Of a DNA stretch of 64,000 nt, positions 62,043-64,000 are shown one piece after another. This DNA is from Azolla caroliniana (taxonomy: Eukaryota > Polypodiophyta): assembly GCA_043228905.1 (NCBI GenBank), contig JBHGNT010000001.1, positions 18,414,001 through 18,478,000 of the forward strand, read 5' to 3'. The position numbers and the translations under genes were made by a program. A model generated the notes under the pieces. That model was not told where the DNA came from and did no database searches. It saw only the letters and a list, made by a program, of their open reading frames with translations. Position 1 is the first letter of the stretch; every line of letters begins with the position of its first letter.

Positions 62043-63286
62043 CACGTCGATCCGACTCGTGCCTATCCGTGCCGTAATCCGAAAACTTCTTCTTCCCTTT
62101 TTCCTTGCGCGTAAGCCATCTCCTCGACTTCCTACACGGGGAATGCACGACCGAGTCACCACTACCCGTCGGCTCTTCATCGGACTAGTCGAACCGACTC
62201 AGTCGTCCATTCGGTCCACTTAACCGAAACGAAATCAGACTCTCTTTGCGGGTCCCGATTTTAGGCTCATCCGGAGGCATCTCGGCCTCGCTGACCGGAG
62301 TCAGAGGCAAGTACCAGGATGCGAACTCGTCAAACAGAACGTCGCGGCTTACGCACGTCGATCCGACTCGTGCCTATCCGTGCCGTAATCCGAAAACTTC
62401 TTCTTCCCTTTTTCCTTGCGCGTAAGCCATCTCCTCGACTTCCTACACGGGGAATGCACGACCGAGTCACCACTACCCGTCGGCTCTTCATCGGACTAGT
62501 CGAACCGACTCAGTCGTCCATTCGGTCCACTTAACCGAAACGAAATCAGACTCTCTTTGCGGGTCCCGATTTTAGGCTCATCCGGAGGCATCTCGGCCTC
62601 GCTGACCGGAGTCAGAGGCAAGTACCAGGATGCGAACTCGTCAAACAGAACGTCGCGGCTTACGCACGTCGATCCGACTCGTGCCTATCCGTGCCGTAAT
62701 CCGAAAACTTCTTCTTCCCTTTTTCCTTGCGCGTAAGCCATCTCCTCGACTTCCTACACGGGGAATGCACGACCGAGTCACCACTACCCGTCGGCTCTTC
62801 ATCGGACTAGTCGAACCGACTCAGTCGTCCATTCGGTCCACTTAACCGAAACGAAATCAGACTCTCTTTGCGGGTCCCGATTTTAGGCTCATCCGGAGGC
62901 ATCTCGCCCTCGCTGACCGGAGTCAGAGACAAGTACCAGGATGCGAACTCGTCAAACAGAACGTCGCGGCTTACGCACGTCGATCCGACTCGTGCCTATC
63001 CGTGCCGTAATCCGAAAACTTCTTCTTCCCTTTTTCCTTGCGCGTAAGCCATCTCCTCGACTTCCTACACGGGGAATGCACGACCGAGTCACCACTACCC
63101 GTCGGCTCTTCATCGGACTAGTCGAACCGATTCAGTCGTCCATTCGGTCCACTTAACCGAAACGAAATCAGACTCTCTTTGCGGGTCCCGATTTTAGGCT
63201 CATCCGGAGGCATCTCGGCCTCGCTAACCGGAGTCAGAGACAAGTACTAGGATGCGAACTCGTCAAACAGAACGTCGTGGCATACG
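62043..63286 (-). repeat. 311-bp tandem repeat, four units, in M linker
   Basis: CACGTCGATCCGACTCGTGC starts at 62043, 62354, 62665 and 62976, exactly 311 bp apart each time. Units differ at only a few positions (for example GGCCTCG/GCCCTCG, AGAGGC/AGAGAC). They lie in the hydrophilic linker between integrase and RT (remnant KEKGKKKFSDYGTDRHESD). 311 is not a multiple of 3, so each unit shifts the frame. Confidence 0.95.
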
Positions 63287-64000
63287 CGCGCTTGTTTGGT
63301 ACGAGGGTTATAACACTTATAACCCTTCTGCTCATCCGAATAGCCGACCAAGATACACTTCTCAGCTTTTGCGTCCAGCTTCCTCCGCTTCTTGTTTGGT
63401 ACATGCACATACGCAATGCTATCGAAAACCCTCAAGTGTCAGCTTCCTTCCGAAATATTGCTCATGCCCCGACACTTTGTCTCCGATCCGATTCTGGATG
63501 TATACCGTGGTTCGTACCGCCTCAGGCCAATAGAACTTGGGCAAGCTCTTTTCTTCCAGCATTGCCCGCACCACTTCCACAATCGATCGATTCTTCCTTT
63601 CGGCCACGCCATTTTGTTCTAGCGTATATCTGCAACTAAATTCGCGCTGAATTCCCATATGTTGCAGGTACCCGTAGAATTGACCAGAAAAGTACTCTTT
63701 TCCGCCATCCAACCGCAAGTGCTTGATCTTTCTTCATGTTTCCCTTTCAACAAAACTCTTGAGGTCCCGGAAACAGTAGAAGACTTCACTCTTCTTCTGA
63801 ATGAGGTAGATGCACGTGTGCCGCGTATAGTCATTGATGAAGGAGACGAAATATCGACTCCCGCCAAGACTAACATTCTGTGGCGGCCCCCATACATCGG
63901 AATGTATAAAGTCGAGCTTGTTCCGGCTCCGGTTATGCTCGTTAGGGAAAGGAAGTTGGTGTTGCTTCCCTAGCTGGCAGGCTTCACAAATTTCTGCCTT
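63287..64000 (-). pseudogene. Element M integrase (gag-pre-integrase end and core)
   Basis: From the window edge on the minus strand: EICEACQLGKQHQLPFPNE (zinc region end), LDFIHSDVWGPPQN (first D), SLGGSRYFVSFINDYTRHT, LRLDGGKEYFSGQF (second D), QNGVAERKNRSIVE (catalytic E), then RVFDSIAYVHVPNKKRRKLD and YKCYNPRTKQARVCHDVLFD. One TGA lies near 63735 (Arg or Gly expected) and a frame change near 63430; otherwise well kept. Confidence 0.85.

Larger units (their letters stand above)
60549..64000 (-). mobile_element. Ty1/copia element M, 3' part (runs out of window)
   Basis: Minus-strand element. From the right edge: zinc region and integrase, a linker with a 311-bp tandem quadruplication, RT, a deletion of RNase H, polypurine tract, 3' LTR. 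The LTR relates it to the copia remnant at 1031-2126. The 5' part is outside the window. Confidence 0.85.

Noticed and set aside
62043-63286. CRISPR-like regular spacing of the 311-bp units
   Set aside because: The units are head-to-tail copies without variable spacers, and the genome is eukaryotic.

Overview
The window is almost wall-to-wall transposable elements from a plant-type (streptophyte) nuclear genome. I find no confident single-copy host gene. The plant assignment rests on: Ty1/copia elements with an initiator-tRNA-Met primer site, Ty3/gypsy elements primed by a plant-type tRNA-Trp 3' end, a LINE with a zf-RVT domain, and many nonsense mutations of CAG->TAG and CGA->TGA type, as expected from CHG/CG methylation. 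The repeat load and the Tf1/sushi-like gypsy element fit a non-flowering plant or charophyte alga best. The species cannot be fixed from the sequence alone.

Layout, left to right. 1-2126: end of a + strand copia element with its LTR, then a decayed - strand copia gag with its 5' LTR. 2127-4415: AT-rich gypsy pol remnant, interrupted by a 416-bp insertion with a 6-bp target duplication. 4416-5465: broken copia protease/integrase. 5466-9026: decayed + strand gypsy B with 3' LTR. 9210-13952: complete but decayed - strand gypsy C inside an AC/AT microsatellite. 14165-18790: gypsy F with an extra ORF downstream of integrase. 18791-40780: an older gypsy of the same type (G/H) split by a nest. Element I (19644-36803) sits in G/H, and I itself carries J (23335-26687, gag-only) and K (27578-34301). 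40812-42111: copia LTR-like stretch, gag fragment and AT-rich spacer. 42112-47769: L, a Tf1/sushi-like chromovirus. 48138-52955: D, a young relative of C. 52956-58015: microsatellites with LINE 3' tails and one longer LINE. 58020-58860: unrecognised, apparently intron-containing gene fragment. 59440-64000: copia and LINE debris, then a - strand copia element (M) with a 311-bp tandem quadruplication.

How the parts relate. Five insertions (C, D, I, J, K) have 4-bp target duplications, and removing I, J and K restores uninterrupted reading through their hosts. I, J and K share an 18-nt primer site complementary to the tRNA-Trp 3' end and LTR termini of the TGTCG...CGACA type, so gag-only J may depend on I/K-type elements for reverse transcriptase and integrase. 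L has no tRNA primer site. Instead, 12 nt at its predicted mRNA 5' end are perfectly complementary to the sequence just after the 5' LTR, as in Tf1 self-priming. The LTRs of J, K and L each carry tRNA-like modules with A and B boxes, always antisense to the element.
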